This document shows positions 61,190 to 64,000 of a DNA stretch of 64,000 nucleotides, piece after piece. The DNA lies in contig JBAOHQ010000008.1 of assembly GCA_037045185.1 (NCBI GenBank), positions 434,001 to 498,000 of the forward strand. Reading direction: 5' to 3'. Position 1 is the stretch's first letter. Every line of letters begins with the position of its first letter. Position numbers and translations under genes: made by a program. The notes beneath the pieces are model-generated. The model did not search any database, was not told the DNA's origin, and was given only the letters and a program-made list of their open reading frames with translations. This DNA comes from JAKOUY01 sp037045185 (GTDB lineage: Bacteria; Actinomycetota; Acidimicrobiia; Acidimicrobiales; Ilumatobacteraceae).

Positions 61190-62355
61190 GCGTCGCGCAG
61201 GGTGTCCCGGAACGCCGTGGCGTTGCGGACGAACTCGCCCAGCGAGTCGCCGCCGAACTTGCGCTGCGCCTCCCCGGCCAGGACCAGGGCCACCATCGTC
61301 TCGGCCACCACACCCATCGCCGGCACGGCGGTGACGTCGGTGCGCTCCTTGAAACTCACGGTCGACTGCTTGGTGACCACGTCGACGGTGGCCAGGGTTG
61401 GCTGGTTGAGGGTGGCAAGCGGCTTCATCGCGGCACGCACCACGAGCAGTTCGCCGGTGGTGATCCCACCCTCGGTGCCACCGGCCAGCGCGCTGGTGCG
61501 GCGGTAGTCACCCGTCTCGTTGTCCCAGACGATGGCGTCGTGGGCCGCACTCCCCCGCCGCCCGGCGACCTCGAAGCCGTCACCGATCTCCACGCCCTTG
61601 ACGGCCTGGATGCTCATGACCGCCTGGGCCAGTGCGGCGTCGATCTTGCGGTCCCAGTGGACGTGGCTGCCGAGCCCGACGGGGACGCCGTAGCCGAGCA
61701 CCTCGACGACGCCCCCCAGGGAGTCGCCGTCCTTGGCAGCGGCCTTGATCTCGGCGATCATGTCCGACTCGGCGGCAACGTCGAAGCAGCGGACCTCGGA
61801 GGCATCGACGGCCGCCAGGTCACCCGGAGCGGGCCGGTCGACGGACTTGCTGGTGACCGAACCCATCTGCACGACGTGGGAGAGGATCTCCGTGCCCAGT
61901 TCGGCCAGAAGCTTCTTGGCCAACGCACCGGCGGCCACGCGCGCCGCAGTCTCGCGCGCCGAGGCACGCTCCAGCACGTCTCGGGCATCGGTGAAGCCGT
62001 ACTTCTGCATGCCCACCAAGTCGGCGTGCCCGGGGCGCACCTGAGTCAGCGGCTGCTTGGTCCGCCCGGGCGCCGGGGACATCTCCTCGTGCCACTTGTC
62101 GCTGCGGAACCACTCGCTGTTGCGGATCTCGATGGCTACGGGCGACCCCAGGGTCCGCCCATGGCGGATACCCCCAACCAGCGTCAGTTCGTCCTGTTCG
62201 AAGCGTTGGCGTGGACCACGGCCGTAGCCGAGGCGGCGGCGGGCCATCTCCGCCTGGATTTCCTCGACCGTGATCGGCAGCCCGGCGGGCAGCCCCTCGA
62301 CCACCACGACCAGGGCCTGGCCGTGTGATTCGCCGGCAGTGAGGAATCGAAGCAC
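61186..62355 (-). CDS. aroC: Chorismate synthase
   Basis: 389 residues. The signatures GESHGQALVVVVEGLPAG, YGRGPRQRFEQDELTLVGG and GNTVSFKERTD-like (STVSFKERTDVTAVPAM) and RPGHADLVGMQKYGF are present. It converts EPSP to chorismate using reduced FMN. It follows aroE across a 72-bp gap with a stem-loop. Confidence 0.96.
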   Translation of the reverse strand: MLRFLTAGESHGQALVVVVEGLPAGLPITVEEIQAEMARRRLGYGRGPRQRFEQDELTLVGGIRHGRTLGSPVAIEIRNSEWFRSDKWHEEMSPAPGRTKQPLTQVRPGHADLVGMQKYGFTDARDVLERASARETAARVAAGALAKKLLAELGTEILSHVVQMGSVTSKSVDRPAPGDLAAVDASEVRCFDVAAESDMIAEIKAAAKDGDSLGGVVEVLGYGVPVGLGSHVHWDRKIDAALAQAVMSIQAVKGVEIGDGFEVAGRRGSAAHDAIVWDNETGDYRRTSALAGGTEGGITTGELLVVRAAMKPLATLNQPTLATVDVVTKQSTVSFKERTDVTAVPAMGVVAETMVALVLAGEAQRKFGGDSLGEFVRNATAFRDTLRDA

Positions 62356-62391
62356 CGGGCCAGGCTACTCCCGCGCCCCACCCCCCTTCCC

Positions 62392-62434
62392 TCCGTGAGC
62401 GCCGGGTCGGCCGGAGCCGCCCAACGCTCACGGA
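62392..62434. other. Stem-loop at the aroE-aroC junction
   Basis: TCCGTGAGCG (62392-62401) and CGCTCACGGA (62425-62434) form 10-bp perfect arms around 23 bases. The aroE stop (62428-62430) lies in one arm. C- and G-rich tracts flank both sides (62379-62391 and 62437-62449). No T-run follows in either direction, so a regular terminator is not indicated; an RNA stability or processing element is possible. Confidence 0.65.
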
Positions 62435-63255
62435 TCTGGGGGGAGGGAGGCGTGGGCGGCGGCGGTCATGGCGGCGAGGTCGGGCAGGCGGCCGAGCCAG
62501 ATCTGCTCCTGCAGGGCCGCTTGATGGATCAACATCCCGAGACCATCGACGGTGGCGGCACCCACGGCCTGGGCGGCACGCAGCCACGGCGTGAATCGGG
62601 GCCGGTAGACGATGTCGACCACCACCTGGCCGGCGCGCAACAGGCCAGGGTCACAGGGCAGGCGGCCGTCGCCCATCCCGACCGAGGTGGTGTTGACGAC
62701 GATGTCGGCATCGGTGACGGCGGCGACGGCGCCGACTGAGGCGATCGATCCACCCAGCTGTGCTGCCGCGTGCGCTGCCGCCTCGGTGCGGTTCACCACG
62801 GTGATGGCGGCGGCACCCGCCCTGGCCAGAGCGTCGATGATCGAGCGCCCGGCCCCGCCGGCGCCGAGCACGCACACAGTGGTCCCCGTCACGCCGTGTC
62901 CCGTTGCGGCCAACGAGGCGACGAACCCGGCGCCGTCGGTGCTGTGCCCGACGAGTGCGCCGTCGTCCCGCCAACTCACCGTGTTCACGCTGTCCAGCGC
63001 CCGTGCCGCCGGGTCGAGCACGTCGACGGCTCGGGCGATCTCCTGCTTGTGCGGCATGGTGACCGACAGGCCGCCGAGACCGAGGGTGCGCATCGCCGCC
63101 ACCGCCGCAGCACCCTGACCAGGGGCGACATCGAAGGCGGTGTACACCCAGTCGACGCCGAGGCTGGCGAAACCTGCGTTGTGCAACACGGGCGACAGGC
63201 TGTGGTGGATCGGATGGCCGATCACGGCGGCGACCCGGGTGGCTGCCCCGATCAA
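62428..63255 (-). CDS. aroE: Shikimate dehydrogenase
   Basis: 275 residues. The shikimate-binding start is GHPIHHSLSPVLHNAGF; the catalytic Lys is in VTMPHKQEIARAVD; the Asp is in VGHSTDGAGFVASL; the NADP fold is CVLGAGGAGRSIIDALA; the end carries DIVYRPRFTPWLRAA. NADPH-dependent reduction of 3-dehydroshikimate. The start overlaps the mltG stop by four bases. Confidence 0.94.
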   Translation of the reverse strand: MIGAATRVAAVIGHPIHHSLSPVLHNAGFASLGVDWVYTAFDVAPGQGAAAVAAMRTLGLGGLSVTMPHKQEIARAVDVLDPAARALDSVNTVSWRDDGALVGHSTDGAGFVASLAATGHGVTGTTVCVLGAGGAGRSIIDALARAGAAAITVVNRTEAAAHAAAQLGGSIASVGAVAAVTDADIVVNTTSVGMGDGRLPCDPGLLRAGQVVVDIVYRPRFTPWLRAAQAVGAATVDGLGMLIHQAALQEQIWLGRLPDLAAMTAAAHASLPPDP

Positions 63256-64000
63256 TCCAGCAGACCCTGGTTGCGAGCCTCTTCCACGTTCTTGTCGTGT
63301 TGGGCCAGCGTGACGGCGAACTTGTGATTACCGACGACGTCGCTGAGCACGTAATACTTCAGCGCGCACACCTCGCCGGCGGGCAGGTCCTTGCACAACG
63401 GGTCGTTCTCCGTCAGCGGTGGCGCCGGGTTGAGCGCGGCGTGGATGGCGTCACGGCCCGGGTTGGCGATGGGCGTTGGCGGCAGGCCGGGATGCAGGTA
63501 CGTGTTGTACGGCGAATCCGTCGCCTTGAGCACAGGGAACGGTGTGTCGGGCGGCTGGTTGTAGTACAGCGTGGCGTCGATGTCGAGGTTCATCCCGAGG
63601 AACAGGCGGTTGTAGATGACCCGGGCGACGAGCGGTCGATCGACGGCCGTCTTGGCCTCACGCTCGATCATCGAGGCCACGATCAGCACCTGATACGGCG
63701 AGTAGCCGAGCTGGGCGGCCTTCTCCTCCAGCTTCTCCTGGCCTCCGACCCGATCGAGTTGGGCCACCATCCGGCGCATCAGCATCGTCACCGTTTCGAT
63801 GTTGGACACCTGGTACGTGTCGGGGAACAGCAGCCCTTCCAGGCTGGTGACGTCGAGCGGCTGGAACTTGGACCGCAGCGCGTTCGACCCCGCCGCGGCC
63901 TCGAACGCGGACGCGGTCAGCCGGGGCATGTTCTTCTGCAGCCGGGCGGCCATCTTGGCGATCGTGAACCCCTCGGGGAAGGTGATCTTGGTGAACGTCT
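63252..64000 (-). CDS. mltG: Endolytic murein transglycosylase MltG (YceG), 5' part outside the window
   Basis: The frame stays open to the window end, so the N-terminal membrane anchor is missing. The seen 249 residues carry LEGLLFPDTYQVSN, then LIVASMIEREAK with the catalytic Glu, then IYNRLFLGMNLDIDATLYY, YNTYLHPGLPPTPIANPG and LSDVVGNHKFAVTLAQHDKN, the family core. It cuts nascent glycan strands outside the membrane. mltG-aroE adjacency is common in actinobacteria. Confidence 0.93.
   Translation of the reverse strand, partial: TFTKITFPEGFTIAKMAARLQKNMPRLTASAFEAAAGSNALRSKFQPLDVTSLEGLLFPDTYQVSNIETVTMLMRRMVAQLDRVGGQEKLEEKAAQLGYSPYQVLIVASMIEREAKTAVDRPLVARVIYNRLFLGMNLDIDATLYYNQPPDTPFPVLKATDSPYNTYLHPGLPPTPIANPGRDAIHAALNPAPPLTENDPLCKDLPAGEVCALKYYVLSDVVGNHKFAVTLAQHDKNVEEARNQGLLD

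Overview
The window looks like chromosomal DNA from a high-GC actinobacterium. The evidence is the actinobacterial-type integration host factor (mihF, 46.6 kb), a PriA without a recognisable Walker A motif (42 kb), a 23S rRNA of about 3.05 kb, and gene orders known from mycobacteria and streptomycetes: arg genes - tyrS - TPR protein - HAD - tlyA - nadK - recN, and carAB - mihF - gmk - rpoZ - coaBC - metK - priA. Acidimicrobiia is my best guess at class, from the overall style; it is not proven here. Almost all protein genes, and the rRNA operon, lie on the minus strand and are tightly packed, with 1-4 base stop/start overlaps.

Layout. 0-9.9 kb: end of a PAP2-type membrane protein, the recN-nadK-tlyA-phasin-like-HAD operon, DUF1015, class I aldolase, HD protein, short SSB-like protein and a TPR protein. 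9.9-15.35 kb: one complete 16S-23S-5S operon with promoter, processing stems and terminator, and no tRNA in the spacers. 15.3-24.3 kb: tyrS, ppk2, mpg and the arginine genes argCBDF-argR-argH (argJ and argG absent), with paired operator-like palindromes before argC. 24.4-30.9 kb: yqgE, pheST, an rRNA methyltransferase, rplT-rpmI-infC (infC appears to start at AUA) and a divergent DUF1844 gene. 31-38.5 kb: ATL protein, cold-shock-like protein, hisG, a sulfatase, mogA, and rsmB-fmt-def, then an RsmC-like methyltransferase on the plus strand. 38.5-41.4 kb: an IS nest, namely an IS1380-type element gutted by an IS5-type and an IS3-type element. 41.4-52.3 kb: priA, metK, coaBC, rpoZ, gmk, mihF, pyrD, carB, carA, again with paired operator-like palindromes before carA. 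52.5-64 kb: a glycosyltransferase-methyltransferase fusion, a DUF2079 membrane protein, nusB-efp-pepP-aroQ, a Tat-exported PhoD phosphatase on the opposite strand, and aroB-aroK-aroC-aroE-mltG.

How it fits together. The window carries arginine synthesis with its regulator, carbamoyl phosphate and pyrimidine synthesis, the shikimate core, translation genes (rRNA, PheRS, TyrRS, IF3, L20, L35, EF-P, Fmt, Def) and DNA repair genes (RecN, Mpg, ATL, PriA). The same GCAT-N4-ATGC palindrome pair, with centres 20 bp apart, stands before argC and carA and probably binds the ArgR encoded here.

Sequence quality. Twelve genes have broken reading frames (phasin-like, argD, pheT, pheS, DUF1844, hisG, sulfatase, rsmB, fmt, def, coaBC, rpoZ). 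Most are normally essential and keep their motifs on both sides of single-base indels. The breaks cluster at 25.4-27.9, 32.1-37.7 and 45.0-45.7 kb, so they are more likely consensus errors than real decay.
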